From Hemileia vastatrix (lineage: Eukaryota; Basidiomycota; Pucciniomycetes; Pucciniales; Zaghouaniaceae), in NCBI GenBank assembly GCA_030280995.1, contig JASXTE010000001.1:472501-536500 (forward strand): a stretch of 64,000 bases of DNA, written 5' to 3'. Below, piece by piece: positions 1 through 11,115 of this stretch (within the stretch, counting starts at the first letter, position 1; every line of letters begins with the position of its first letter). Made by a program: the position numbers and the translations under genes. The notes beneath the pieces are model-generated. The model did no database searches and had not been told where the DNA came from. It saw nothing but the letters and a program-made list of their open reading frames with translations.

Positions 1-420
1 AATCCACTGATTTCGTCCATATGACCTAAAATAAGCAGAAAAACAAAGGCTATAGGCTATTAAGGAGCTAAAACCCACTTATATACCTAAATATACATAA
101 TATACTGCATATTTCACTGAATATGAGATTTATGTATACATATAAGCTTATGTATGTCAATAATTACTTCATATCACTTAAGATAAGTATATTATGACTC
201 CATTAACACCTTAATAAGTATTATTAGGCCATGGATAAGCTATTTAAACTATTATAAATTATATAATAGAATAATAATTATATATATATATAATAAAATA
301 ATATATATTATTATTTTAACCTTATTTTTAAGATATAAGCTTAATCTAATTAAGGTTATCTTATTTTAAGCATAAGAAATACTCAGTCCTAAGGATATTT
401 AGGCTGACAGTATGAACAAT
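1..420. other. AT-rich non-coding DNA left of Ty3 element G1
   Basis: No convincing coding sequence is visible. The stretch is very AT-rich, with an (AT/TA)-type low-complexity core around 255-320. It ends where recognisable Ty3 reverse transcriptase homology begins near 421, so it is probably either the sequence that truncated element G1 or a decayed part of it. Confidence 0.6.
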
Positions 421-454
421 CAACTTCTAGTTACTCAATTCCGGTTTTCTGTGT

Positions 455-3322
455 TAAGAAACAGAATGGGAAGTTGAGGGTGGTGCATGATCTTAGGGCC
501 TTGAATAGAGTCATTATCAAGGATGCTGGGATGCCTCTAAGTGTGGAGGACTTTGTGGAAGCTTTTTCTGGAAGGGTGTGTTAAGGTTTGGGAGATATTA
601 TGGGTGGTTATGATGAAAGGGAACTTCACACTGATTCACGGCCACTCACAACGTTTGAGACTATTCTGGGAAGATTTAAGCTCACTAGTTTGCCTCAACG
701 AAAAACTAATTCAGTAGCAGTATATCAAGATCAAATGTCTTGGACTTTACAGGATGAGGTTCCGACTCATGCTGGTATTTTTATTGATGACGGTGAAATT
801 AAAGGACCCTTCACTGATTATGGAAATGAGGTGCTAAAGGAGAACCCAGGTATAAGTAGATTTGTTTGGGAATGTGCAATTACTCTAGAGAGAGTATTGT
901 TTAGAATTGAAGAGGCTGGTTTGACCATTTCTGGGTCAAGGTTTTGTTGTTTTGTTCCTGCTCTGGAAATCCTGGGTCATGTTGTATGTAAGGAGGGAAG
1001 GATTATGGCAAAGAAGAAAGTTAATAAAATTCAGTCATGGCCAAGGCCCAAAAATACTACTGAAGTCAGAGGATTTTTGGAAGTTTGTGCGTACGTCAGG
1101 ACTTTTATTAAAGATTTTTTTTGTTGGCTTCACCCTTGAGAAGGTTGACCAGGAAAAAGGCAGAGTGGGTATGGACTAAAGAGTGTGAAGAGGCTTTTCA
1201 GAAATTGAAGAAGGTGGTAGGTGAAGATATTATTCTGCACAATTTGGATTATGGAAGGGAAGCTGGAAAAATTTATCTGATGGTGGACTCAAGTTATATT
1301 GCTTCTGGTGCTGTTTTCTCTCAGGAAGATAAAGCTGGGAAGGTAAGGTCAGTAAGGTATGAGTCTGTAGTTTTTAATGGAGAAGAATCTAGGTATTCTC
1401 AGCCATAGTTGGAATTGTGTGGTGTAGCAAAAATTTTGAAGAAGCTACAAACCCTTTTGTGGGGGCAGAATTTTGAGCTTCAGGTGGATTCTAAATCTTT
1501 GGTGCAAATGATCAATGCACCTAGTCTTCCAAATGCTCCAATGACTAGGTGGGTGGCATTTATTCAACAATTTTCTTTTGACCTGGTGCACAAGCCAGGT
1601 AAGACTTTTACAATGCCAGATGGATTATCAAGGAGGCCACCCACAGAGGATGATTCTGATTCTGAAGAATTTGATGAAGATGTTCCAGTGGTTAGGGCCA
1701 GCGCAAAGGGTGCTGAAGATTTTTCTCTCCTCCCCCAAGAGGCTAAACTGGATGATTGTTCTTGCCTCCACCAAGAGGTTAAACTGGATGGTTCTGATCT
1801 TGATTCTGGCAATCAGGATGTTTTTGTTGATGAAGATGGGGACGTTGTTTGGGATGGCTCAAAATTGGAGAATGGTGTTTTTGTTGGTGAACTGGATTCT
1901 CTCAAGATTCAGTGGAAGAAAAAGGAAGTGCTGAAGTTTAGGGATTGGGGTCCTGGATGGGTCAGTCCTGTTTCTCATGTGTACACTGGAGATTTTGATG
2001 ACAGGGTTGTACCCTTGGATATTGTTTTGTTGGATTTTGAAGATGAGACCTGGGGTCAAATTGGGTTTTATTTTATTTTGGTGGAATATCTGTTGACCTT
2101 AGAAAGGCCAGATACTTGTGATGATGATACTTGGGTGGCAATCAAGAAGAAGAGTCCTGGCTTTTATGTGTCAGGAAGTAGGTTTATGAGGAGGAGACAT
2201 CCAAATCCTCAAGTGGTGGTGACTCAGAAGAAGGATCAAGAATTTGTTTTGAAGTCTTTGCATGAAGTCCTTGGTCATAGGGGCTTTGAGGAGACTTATA
2301 GAAGAGTAGCAGATAGATTTTGGTGGCCAGGTATGAAGTTGGCTGTGCAGGGTTGGGTTCAATCTTGCAAAGAATGTCAAAGAAGAAGTCACTTGAGACC
2401 TATAGAGGTTGGCCGTGCTACTGGTGAATCAATTGTGTTTGGAAGAGTCAGTTTATATGCTGTTCATGTCAAAGAGGGCAGGTATAAATACTTGATTGTT
2501 GCTAGGGATGATTTGTCTGCTTGTGTTAAGGCAGTGCCTCTGGTGAATTTGACTGCCAAAAATGTGGCAGAGTTTTTGAAGAAAGAGTGGGTTTTTAGGT
2601 ATGGATTGATGAAGTTGGTCACTGTTAATGGTGGGCCAGAGTTTGGAGCTGAATTCAAAGAAGCTGTGGAAAGTATTGGTTCTAAAGTCAGAGTGGCTAC
2701 ACCTTATTATCCTAAAGCTGAAGGCATGGTTGAAAGAGGCCATCAAGTTATCAAAAATGCTTTGGTGAAAATGTGTGGAGATAGTGCTGAAAAATGGAGG
2801 CATTATTTACCCTTGGTGTTATTTGCTGATAGTGTCACTTTAAAAAGGACAACTAGCTATTCCCCTTATGAATTAATTTTTGGGCAAAAAGCTGTTCTAC
2901 CGGTGGACTTGGAAGCAGTCTCTTATCTATGAATTGATTGGGATGATATATGCTCAACAGAAAATTTGCTCTGTGCCAGGATGCAATGGTTGGAATGTAG
3001 AGAGGAATGTCAAGAGAAGACATACTCTAGAATGATGAAGATAAGGAATCAATCAGTCAGATACTGGGACAAGAAGTTGACTCATAGACTCAGGAATCCC
3101 TTGAAACCTGGTTGTTTGGTTTTGGTGTATAATAGAAGTTTGAAGAGTCAGTGGGGAAATATTTTTTCTGACAGATGGAATGGATCTTACAGAGTCAGAT
3201 CTCAGGTGTCTGGAGGTTCTTATGTTATGGAGGAGTTAGATGGTGCAGTCTTAAAGAAGAGAGTAGCTGCAGATCAGGTGAAGATATTTTACCTTAGAGG
3301 CACTAAAAGTGAAGAATATTGA
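455..3322 (+). pseudogene. Ty3/gypsy pol (RT-RNase H-integrase), broken
   Basis: Reverse transcriptase motifs are readable: KLRVVHDLRALN near 470, GLGDIMGGY near 590 and FIDDG near 780 (the YxDD-type catalytic box). RNase H/tether motifs follow at 1260-1640 (LVHKPGKTFTMPDGLSRR). After an acidic linker come the integrase zinc finger (GHRG...CKECQ, 2275-2385) and core (2410-2930), then a C-terminal domain to 3322. Breaks: a stop at about 583, a one-base shift in a T8 run near 1115, a TAG at 1406-1408 where G2 has AAG, and a TGA at about 2930 where G2 has GGA. In the integrase core the first catalytic Asp (present in G2) is Tyr near 2455 and the second is Asn near 2630, so the enzyme would be inactive. 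It is related to the pol of G2 but longer decayed at the 5' side. Confidence 0.88.
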
Positions 3323-3408
3323 CTCCACAATGAGGATAAATTATGGACCATTCTTTAATTTTGGATTTTGGTGATGCTGTGCATCTGTTTTGTTGAAAAC
3401 TTTCTGTT

Positions 3409-3860
3409 AGAAGGTACCCATGGGTGCGGCTTCTAGATTTTATTTTGGAAAGTGTGGGGGTGACTGATGGGCTGGCTGCTCTATCAACAGTTACCACAGA
3501 TTGTCTGTTTCCAACCCCTTCTCTTAATTTGGTTGAACCCTAGTATTGGTTTTTCTTCACATGTTTTAGTCCTCTATGACTTTAAACAGGAAATTCTTTT
3601 GGTCTTCAAGTGCCGGACTCTTCACGCTTATTGGTTTTGGTTTAATGTGTTGGATTTTGTGTTTTGTTAGAAGATACCCAGGGGGGGCTTCTGGATTTTA
3701 TTTTGGCAAGTGTGAGGATAACTGATGAGCTGGCTGCTCTGTAGAACAGTTACCCCATAATGTCTGTTTCAAGTATTTTTGTATGTCCTAGTTGAATCCT
3801 AGTTATGGTTTTTGTTATTCAGGTTTCAAGTCCACTATGACTTTAAACTGGCTTACTGGC
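3409..3860 (+). repeat. Two ~252-bp direct repeats after G1 pol
   Basis: The blocks beginning near 3409 and 3661 share the order: GTTAGAAGRTACCCA, a G-run, GGCTTCTRGATTTTATTTTGG, a purine run AAGTGTGRGGRTRAC, then TGATGRGCTGGCTGCTCT and an AGTTACC box. A third copy of the same box is at 6547-6660. Spacing between the first two TGATG boxes (about 3470 and 3722) is about 252 bp. The purine run directly followed by TG resembles a polypurine tract/LTR junction, but no matching LTR end was found. Confidence 0.7.
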
Positions 3861-4979
3861 TTGGGACAGGCTTCTTTTGTCTATTTGGTTTAGTCGGGGA
3901 TCACTGGTGGTCTCCCATCTTTTTCACTTATTGAAGGGAGCCCACCCAGTGATAATTTCCTTGGACTGGACTTATTATGGAGCTGGATTTTTTTTTCTTT
4001 TTCTTTTCTTTAATTTTTGTGTCTATAGTTAGATAGTAGTTTTAAATTATTTTCTTTTTCCTCTTTTTTTCTTTTAATTTTTATGGGAGTTTTTAGGATA
4101 TAAAGAGGGAAAAATCACAAAATTATATTATATGGTGTTACCACATCAGGGTCACCTGAATGTGGGTAATCATTGGTTGGGAGAGGCTCATCAATTGGCC
4201 GGGAAATTCTATTTTCTTTCTTTCTTTTTCTTATTATTCTCTCAATTTCTATTTATCTCATCTTTATTTTTTATTTTAATTCATTTAAAAATTATTGAAC
4301 AGTGTAACCACATCAAGGTGCACTTGGATGCGGTTAAGGTATCAGGGGATCAGCTCATCAATTGGCTGGGGGATACCATTAGTAACTATTATTTGTCTCA
4401 TGTTATTATTATTATTCATTTCATTTTAATTTTTAACTCTCATATTTTTAGTTAATTTTGTTATTTATTTTCACTTTTTTTAGTATGTTAGTAGTTTAAT
4501 ATAAATATAAAATAAAATAAATAAAATAGAATAAAATAAAATATATAAATAAATAAAATAAAAATAAAAATAAAACAAATTTATATAAATATATATATTT
4601 CTGTTAATTATTATTGTTCTCTCTATTTAGTGACTTATTAATTTTACTCTTCTTTATTTTAATGTCTGGAAGAAGAAGCCTCTGGTGTTTGGTCCAGATT
4701 ATGGTGGCATTTTTGCTTTTTGTTAGGATTAGAAGAAAAACTGTGTTCTTTGTGCTGTAGGCAGCTGGAAGGAGTATATGGATTGTAATGGTCAGGTACA
4801 GAAGTGGAAGAAGCATAGATCAAGTGTTGGAAGGTGTGCTTTATTATTCTAGACATTTTCCAGTGGTCATAAAGGAGCTTTTTCCTCATATTCTTTTCAA
4901 ATTCATTCAACGGACTGTGGAGGGCAAAGGCCTTAAGCATGTTTGAACACATCATGCTTAGGTGTTATTTCATGTCAGT
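3861..4979. other. AT-rich 3' region of G1 with a diverged 76-bp repeat pair
   Basis: No gene is supported. Two diverged copies of a roughly 76-bp unit lie at 4133-4210 and 4302-4378; both contain ACCACATCA, a GGTCAC/GGTGCAC box and GCTCATCAATTGGC. From 4500 to 4600 the DNA is a low-complexity AAATA-type tract. Minus-strand open frames around 4604-4955 are possible extra exons of antisense gene A, but I could not join them. Confidence 0.5.
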
Positions 4980-6189
4980 TTAATCCAGTGTTAAGGTAGT
5001 TTCTAGAGGTTGGCCAATCCCAATTGTAGTTTCAGGAGGCGGGGTTCCAGCTACACAGAAGAATTAGATCAGTAATTTTTCTCTGTTAAAGAAATTGGAT
5101 TTATTAATTTGGTACTTACAGATTGGAAGCTCATCAAATTTGTAAGCAGGCAGGATTTGAGCTGTTGAAGAAAGCTGAATGGATGTTGAAGGAGGATCAA
5201 CCAGATAGAGGTATGGATTCTCATGATCATTCTCTCAATGGTGTTGAGAAGATGAAGGAGAAGAAGGGTGTTCCTGTGGCCTGGTTTGAGCAGCAGGGCT
5301 TCTGTTGTTGTTGTGGATATTATTATTGCTTGGCCCAGTTGGGTTGGACACTGGTGGTGGAGAACCAGGGTTGTTGAAGGAAGGAGCAGGAGAAGGTGAC
5401 CTGGAAGCTGATTGTGATTTTCTGGATGAAGATCTAGAGGAAAGGGAACCATCAGAGGAATAATTGGCGGCCAAGGAGAGTTGTAGTTAGCTCTTCTTAA
5501 AGTGACCGGAGATTTTTGTTTGGGAGAAGTGTTGTGTGCTCTGGTGTTTTCAGAAAGTCCTCTGGCAGGTTTTATAGATTTGTTTGAATTTTTGGGTTTG
5601 TCTGGGGAAGAAATTTGGTGTGTATGCATTGCTCTGGGAGCACTAGGAGGTGGTTGCATAGAGTTTTTGGTGTTTAATGGTGTATTTTGGCTGTTATCTG
5701 GCTGAATTTGGGAGTTTTGAGCCTGATTATAGCTTTCTGGCAAGGCGGGAAGGCTGCCTGGACGTGGTCTAGCAGCCTCAGAGCTGATTTTGAAGCTGAT
5801 TTGGCCAAAGTTGCTGAGATAAAAGAAGATTCTTGAGAAGATAGAGCAGGTCTTTTAGGTAGTGTTTTGGGAATAGAATGGTGTGATCTTCTGGAAGGAG
5901 CAGAAGATAAAGAAGAAGAAGCAGGCCCAAGTTCTGGTGACCTGTTAGGCAATCTGGAAATATATTTGTGTGAAGGTGAAGGCAGAGGTATTGGATATTT
6001 GCGGTCTCTGTCACATCTTTTCATTTTAGAATTGCAAGAATCACAGGCTCTGTTATAGAATTTGGCTTGAGGAGTAGGAAGAGTGAAGGTACAAGGCCTG
6101 CACATTTGGATGCACTGTTTACAAGCAAAGTCCTTTGGAGCAGTGAAACAGGGAAGGTCTGATGGGTCAAAGTCTGGAGATTCAGCCAT
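4980..6189 (-). pseudogene. Antisense gene A of G1: Cys-cluster protein, spliced, frameshifted
   Basis: The ATG at 6189 opens a frame encoding two Cys half-sites: ACKQCIQMCRPC and, 15 residues later, ACDSCNSKMKRC, each C-x2-C-x6-C with the second one basic. A Ser/Pro-rich tail follows. The frame shifts twice (near 5750 and 5480) but stays readable. An intron with donor GTAAGT (5119-5114) and acceptor TAG (5051) joins residues ...FDELPI to a last exon ending at the TAA at 4980-4982. The gene runs opposite to pol, in the same place as genes C and D of G2. Nuclear DNA binding is only an inference from the Zn2Cys6-like spacing; no function is known to me. The intron is predicted by eye. Confidence 0.6.
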
Positions 6190-6913
6190 GATCTATGAAA
6201 GAAAAATAATGAAGATAAAAGAGATGAATGAAAATTTTGTCAGTGATGTGTAGATAATGAAGAAAGAGTGGAAGTTCAGCAGGTTGGCTTTGGAGCATTG
6301 TGCATGGAGGTGGCTCCGCCCTTATATGCAAAATGTGGTTAGTCCTTCAAGACTTTAAACTGAATACTGGTAGTCCGTCAAGACTTTAAACTGAAGACTG
6401 GTAGTCCATCAAGACTTTAAACTGAACACTGGCAGTCCATCAAGACTATAAACAGAGAAATGGTACAGGCCCCCAAGACTATAAACTGAGTATGGTTGTT
6501 GGTTGATTCCTTCAGGACTATAAACTGATAATGTGGAGTTGGTGTGATTCTGGAAGAGGGCATCCAAGGGGGAGTCTCTGAATTTTGTTAAGGAAAGTGT
6601 GGGGGTAACTGATGAGCTGGCTGCTCTGTAGAACACTTACCCCAGGATGTTAGTTTGTTTCTTTGGTCTTTAATATTTTGATCTCTGGTTCTGTCTTTTT
6701 GATTCAGTTTTTGAGTCCCCCAAGACTATAAACTGAGGGTTTTTGAGTCCCCCAAGACTATAAAATGAGGGTTGTTAGTCCCCCAAGACTTAAAACTGAG
6801 GATTAGTCCCCCAAGACTTTAAAATGAGTAGTTTTTTATTAATTTTTATTTCTAAATCAAGATTCTCAGGCAAGAAGTAATTACAGAAAAGAATCAAGAG
6901 ATGTAACAAAATG
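6190..6913. repeat. Tandem AGTCC-AAGACT-TAAACTGA repeats between antisense genes A and B
   Basis: About six imperfect units of 28-35 bp lie at 6332-6535 and four more at 6708-6832. The consensus is AGTCCNYCAAGACT, TATAAACTGA (variants TTTAAACTGA, TATAAAATGAG). Between the two blocks lies the third copy of the TGATGAGCTGGCTGCTCT box (6547-6660). Single diverged units also occur at about 3569 and 3828, so the repeat is part of G1's 3' region. The short spacer around 6190-6330 carries the presumed upstream region of antisense gene A. Confidence 0.75.
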
Positions 6914-7505
6914 TTAAGAATTGGCTTTGAACTGGTGGATGAGGTTCTTCATTTTCTCAAGGTCCTGTGGGTTCCTGGTAGGAGTGAATTGAAAGTAATC
7001 TAGGATGAGATGCTTCTTTTGAGCAGAATGTTGTTGGAAGTTATCTTTGATGGTTGGCAATGGATTAGGTGGGGGTGCTTCAATGGTTCCCAGATTGTCA
7101 TCATCACTGTCAGGATGGAAATGAACTGGAAATTTTTCAGATTGAATTTCAGTATGAAGATGTATTGGGCTTACTATTAGAAGGACCAGGGATGGAAGAG
7201 CTAGTGTTTGTAGCAGGGTTGGCTTTCTTTTTTGAAGGGTGTAACTTGTTGACCAGTCTGGGGATCAGGATGGATGGTCTAGATCTTTTGGTGCTGGTGG
7301 AAGGTGGATCAGGTTGTGGAGGAGAGGAAGATGTTGAAGAGGACAATGGACCAGGTCTGAAACAAGTCTTCTTCCTAGAGTGACAGGCATCACAGGAGGT
7401 TCTGTAGGGATGAGCTGGAGGTGTTATGGTACAGATGATATTGTTGTCAATGCAGTATTGACAAGGACCCATGTCAGTAGCAGATTTGGAGAGGAATCTG
7501 AACAT
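6914..7505 (-). pseudogene. Antisense gene B of G1: Cys-cluster protein, frameshifted
   Basis: From the ATG at 7505 the protein reads MFRFLSKSATDMG and then PCQYCIDNNIIC and, 12 residues later, SCDACHSRKKTC: two C-x2-C-x6-C half-sites with a basic second half. A Ser/Pro/Lys-rich stretch follows. A one-base shift near 7150 is needed to continue into an acidic segment (HPDSDDDNLGTIEAPPP) and a C-terminal helix-like end (...LEKMKNLIHQFKANS), with a stop at 6914-6916. The frame upstream of 7511 belongs to an inserted solo LTR and should not be counted. The tail weakly resembles that of gene D in spacing (TP then K-x-K-x-LI). The original start could lie beyond the insertion. Confidence 0.6.
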
Positions 7506-7510
7506 GGTGG

Positions 7511-8300
7511 TGTCACATGCCATGTGACACTTGAGGCAAAAGCAGCTCATTAAATCAATAATACAGAGGTCTAAATCCATACTTGAAGCGCAGAAAACAA
7601 TTCTACATAGCAACTGTGACTTTCCTTTGTGTACTCACTATTCAACCACGCTAGTCTAAACTTTAAATATAAATTAGTCAATCTCTCAATAGTGTGTTTA
7701 GTCTTTTCTTTGATAAGCGACACACAGAGCAATAGTTAATGTAATATTCCGCTAAAAGGTTTATAAGTATCTGTGGGTTATTAACAGGGGTAGTGAGCAT
7801 GGACGGGATGGTTAGTGGAGGATTAAAGTATTAACAGATGTTAGTGAGGAGGGTCCAGGTGTAACGGGTGTATTTTTGTAGGTCTGTGGAGTGCGGAATG
7901 ATGGATGGGTATGGGGTCAATGCGAGGAGGGGTTGGATTGTGGTTCGATATTTCTTTAGAATTAAATTATAAAACATATATATAGTTAATAGTGGTAAAG
8001 CTTTAGGTTAAATCATTATTATTGTACATTTCCTTATTTTTCTCAGTAATCATTTCTAAATCTTAAATCTTTGATTATTGAGTTTCCAACCCTTTGTGAG
8101 ATCTTAAGAATATTAATATTACCTTTAAATTATATTAGAATTCTTATCGAAAATATCTCAAAGCAGTAGCTCTTCCTTTGAGTGATCTTTGAATCACTTC
8201 CACAAACATTTCCTCTGTGCTTCAAAGAAGTTTCTAAACTCCTCCCTCCATCTCACTTCCAGGAACACCCTCAACCTTGTGCGTAGGTCGTCCGGTGAAA
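7511..8300 (+). mobile_element. Solo LTR of the G3 family with 5-bp target duplication
   Basis: About 790 bp closely similar to the LTRs of G3 at 54574-55325 and 62245-63015, from the terminal TGTCAC to a mutated terminus (TGAAA instead of TGACA). It is flanked by perfect GGTGG duplications at 7506-7510 and 8301-8305. No internal sequence remains, so this is a solo LTR left by LTR-LTR recombination. It sits 5 bp in front of the ATG of antisense gene B. Confidence 0.93.
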
Positions 8301-8321
8301 GGTGGTTGTGATGAAGGAGAA

Positions 8322-9450
8322 TGTGGAAATTCTCTATTGGATTGAGGATGTGGTCTTCCAACATTGATGGAGCCCTTTGTTGGTCTATTTGGCATTGTTT
8401 CGATATGTCTTAAATGGCATTGTTTAATAATTAGGTGTTTATCTGGAATTATTCGATGAATATTGGGACTGAGGGGATGTGGGTATTACCAGTGGGTAGC
8501 CCTAGTTTCTCTCTATATTTTATGTCTTGATGACATTTTTCATATTCTAAGTATTTGAGGGATTATTTCTCATTTTTCATTTTAAAAGATAACTGTTTAA
8601 TTTTCTTTTTCATGTTTTACAGGCTAACCTTAAGTCTTAGGGTTAAGTGCTTAGTACCATTAGAGTGGGCTAATTTTTCTCTACATTTCATGCACTAATG
8701 TTGTTGTAGCTTAATTATGTGTTTTAAAGGTTTTAGTAGTTGTAGTTTATTTTTCTAAGTATTTTGGGTGTTTTTGGAGGTTTTTGGTGGTTTTCTGGCT
8801 TCAGGGCGGTCCTGCCACTTCAGGCGGGCCTCTCAAAGTTGGGCAGACCGCCCGCCTCAGTGCTAGAAGGCTAGGAAGTGTTTCTAGAGGGGTTTTATCC
8901 AATTTGGCGCTCAGAAACGCCATACTTGTTGGTGTGCATGGGCTCTTAGATAGTGGTCTTTGTATATATAGTGAATAAGACAGTTTGGGGCAACCTTAAT
9001 CATCATACAACCATCTGGAGGTGATATCCTTGTTCCTCACTTTGTTTTCACTGTTTTCTGGCCACAATTGGCTGTGTTTGTTGCAAGGTTAGCTCTTCAT
9101 TTAACTCAACTTTGGAAACTGTTTTCTCTGGTGTAGTCTTGCAAGCTATATCAAGTATTATTGCTGTCTCTGGTGTGGATTTGCAACCTACATCAAGTAT
9201 CATTGCTTCCTCTGGTGTGGACATTGGTCTACATTTCAGTTCTTTGGTTTGGTAGTCTGTCTGGAGACTACTTTCTTGGCTGATCAGGCAGTCAAGTGTA
9301 TTGGAAAAGGGGCTTTAAACAACAGGAACCAATTTACTGTAGCAGGTAAATCTCACTTATATTTTTCTAAAGGGACAGGGGATTTTCTCTCTAGTTTTTC
9401 TCCAACTCCCTTGGTCAAGGCCTATAGCTAGTACTATAGGATTTTCTACA
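8322..9450 (+). repeat. Putative 3' LTR of G1
   Basis: The purine tract GATGAAGGAGAATG precedes TGTGG at 8322, just as AGAGGGAGGATG precedes TGTGGTAC at the G2 3' LTR (53702). The region ends TTTTCTACA at 9450; G2's LTR ends CTCTCTACA. A TATATATAG box is at about 8961. Downstream of it, at about 9126-9225, is a tandem repeat of roughly 43 bp (CTCTGGTGTRG...CATCAAGTAT...TTGCT). No protein is supported here. There is no second LTR copy to compare, so the limits are inferred. Confidence 0.5.
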
Positions 9451-9472
9451 ACGGCAAATTATTTTACAAGAC

Positions 9473-10070
9473 TCATTGGTATTTTTTACAGTTTTTAAGA
9501 ACTTTTGAAATGTAGATTTCAAATCCAATTGTTGTTTGTTGCTTGAGGCAAAAAAACCACCATGTGGGATCATCACATGCCACATATGTGCCTTCTTCTT
9601 CTTTACTTTCAGAAAATTTACCAACATCTTTGTTTTGATGGTCATTAATAACCACTAGTACACTTTGCTTGAACATATCTAAATTGTAGTTTTCAACTTT
9701 CCAACGTAAAGCGAGACAATTGGGATCTGAAACCATCTTGCCAGTGTTTGGAAGAGAATCTTTGCCATTTTTTTTGCTTTTTAGCAACCTGAAGTGACTG
9801 ATGGAATTGTTTTTGTCATGTACAGGGAAAACTAAATTGATATTGTCACCCATCTGACTTCATCTGGATCTTCTTCACTTTCAGATTGAGTGATTGTGCT
9901 TTGTGGGGGGAGTGCTGGAGAATCTTGAGTTGTACAAATTGTAACTGTTCAGGTCAGTGTGGTTAGAGCAGCTGATGTTTGAAATTGGAGGCAGAGTTGA
10001 GAGTGGGTAGATATTGCCATAGCCATCAGGAATTGGGGGGGATTAAAATTTAAATTGTATGAGTTGAACA
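9473..10070 (-). pseudogene. Unrecognised degraded coding sequence
   Basis: An ATG frame at 9853-9473 encodes 126 aa with a protein-like composition (LALRWKVENYNLDMF, CDDPTWWFFCLKQQ). A second frame upstream (about 9990-9850) reads into a Ser/Glu-rich stretch (TITQSESEEDPDEVRW) and seems to join after a one-base shift, suggesting an older, longer gene. I do not recognise the family. It lies immediately right of the putative G1 LTR, on the opposite strand. It may be another transposon-borne gene or a decayed host gene. Confidence 0.35.
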
Positions 10071-10655
10071 TGTTTTTGTGTAAATTAAAACACTAAAATG
10101 AGAAAATTAATATAAAAAGACAAGATGAGAGGAAAAAAACTTATGGGTTACAGAAAACAATGAGGCAGAAGTAAAAGGATGTGAAAGAGTACCACACTTG
10201 GTCATTGGTGAGAGGCAAGAAAGGCTATTGAGAAACCTCCTGTAAAAAATAAAATTAAAATTAAAAGAAAAGAATGTCAAAAGTCAGGGAAAAAATTGAA
10301 GAAAAAGAGAAAACTTACAGATTTGAAAATAACAGAAGAACAAAAATGAGGAAAGAGAAATGGAAACAAGAATTGAGAGAAGAAATAAAAGAGGAAACAG
10401 AGGGAAAGAAAAAAGTAAAAAATAAAAAAAATAAGGATTGAGAGGAGAAGACAAAAGGGAGGAAATTTTGAGGTGACTGGGGGCAGAAGTGGTGAGGGCA
10501 AGAGGGCAAGACCCATGATGGAAAAAAAATAATATCTGCAGGATAAGCAATAAATTGCTTTTTTTTCACCAAATTCTTTTTTTTTGTGCAAAATCACCAA
10601 GAGATTTTTTTATTGCTGTATCAGCCAAAGACAACTTCCATGATGCAAGAAGCAA
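10071..10655. other. Purine-rich non-coding DNA
   Basis: The plus strand is dominated by A/G runs (10230-10530). The overlapping open frames here are low-complexity Phe/Leu/Ser strings on the minus strand and are not supported as genes. Confidence 0.6.
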
Positions 10656-11115
10656 TTAAACTTACAGCCATATTGGCAACTCTTGGTGCAGAAAGCCAAC
10701 AATAGGGCAAGTTAGGCACAGCATTTTTGACTGACAGAGACTGACATATCTGACATTTATTACAGATCTGTCAGTGTTCGGCAACCAGTCTATAACCAAT
10801 CCACACCACCATGCTGCCACCAGGTCTCCCCTACCCAGGTTTCCCTCCTCCCATCCACCTCATCCATGAGGAAGGGGTTGATTTGATCAAAAGGATAGAT
10901 GAGTGGATGAGGTGGATAGGAGGAGGGAAACCTGGGTAGGGGAGACCTGGTGGCAGCATGGTGGTGTGGATTGATTGTAGACTGGTCATCAAACACTGAT
11001 AGATCTGTAATAAATGTCAGATATGTCAGTCTCTGTCAGTCAAAAATGCTATGCCTAACTTGCCCTCTTGTTGGCTTGCTGCACCAAGAGTTGCCAATAT
11101 GGCTGTACTTGGTTT
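10656..11115. repeat. Foldback element with ~210-bp arms
   Basis: The arm at 10656-10865 is inverted at 10902-11115 with only scattered mismatches. Shared landmarks are CAGCCATATTGGCAACTCTTG, GGGCAAGTTAGGCA, TTGACTGACAGAGACTGACA and CACCACCATGCTGCCACC. The loop is about 36 bp. There is no coding capacity. A non-autonomous foldback/MITE is the likely class; I could not define a target duplication. Confidence 0.85.

Larger units (their letters stand above)
421..9450 (+). mobile_element. Ty3/gypsy element G1, 5'-truncated and decayed
   Basis: The element begins inside the reverse transcriptase: there is no 5' LTR, gag or protease. It continues through RNase H and integrase to about 3322, then a long 3' region with two antisense Cys-cluster genes (4980-6189 and 6914-7505), and a putative 3' LTR at 8322-9450. 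A solo LTR of another family (7511-8300) sits inside it. The layout of pol, two antisense genes, purine tract and LTR starting TGTGG matches element G2 at 42561 onward, and the two pol proteins are clearly related. The right boundary is inferred because no second LTR is available for comparison. Confidence 0.6.

Noticed and set aside
1564..2803. Minus-strand ORFs opposite G1 pol
   Set aside because: They overlap a well-defined integrase frame and are composition shadows without motifs; unlike genes A-E they have no splice structure.
7511..7613. N-terminal extension of gene B with extra Cys (MSCFCLKCHMACD)
   Set aside because: These codons lie inside the inserted solo LTR; the Cys pattern is a by-product of LTR sequence.
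10277..10600. Three overlapping minus-strand ORFs of 85-107 aa
   Set aside because: Low-complexity Phe/Leu/Ser strings translated from a purine-rich tract, with no motif.
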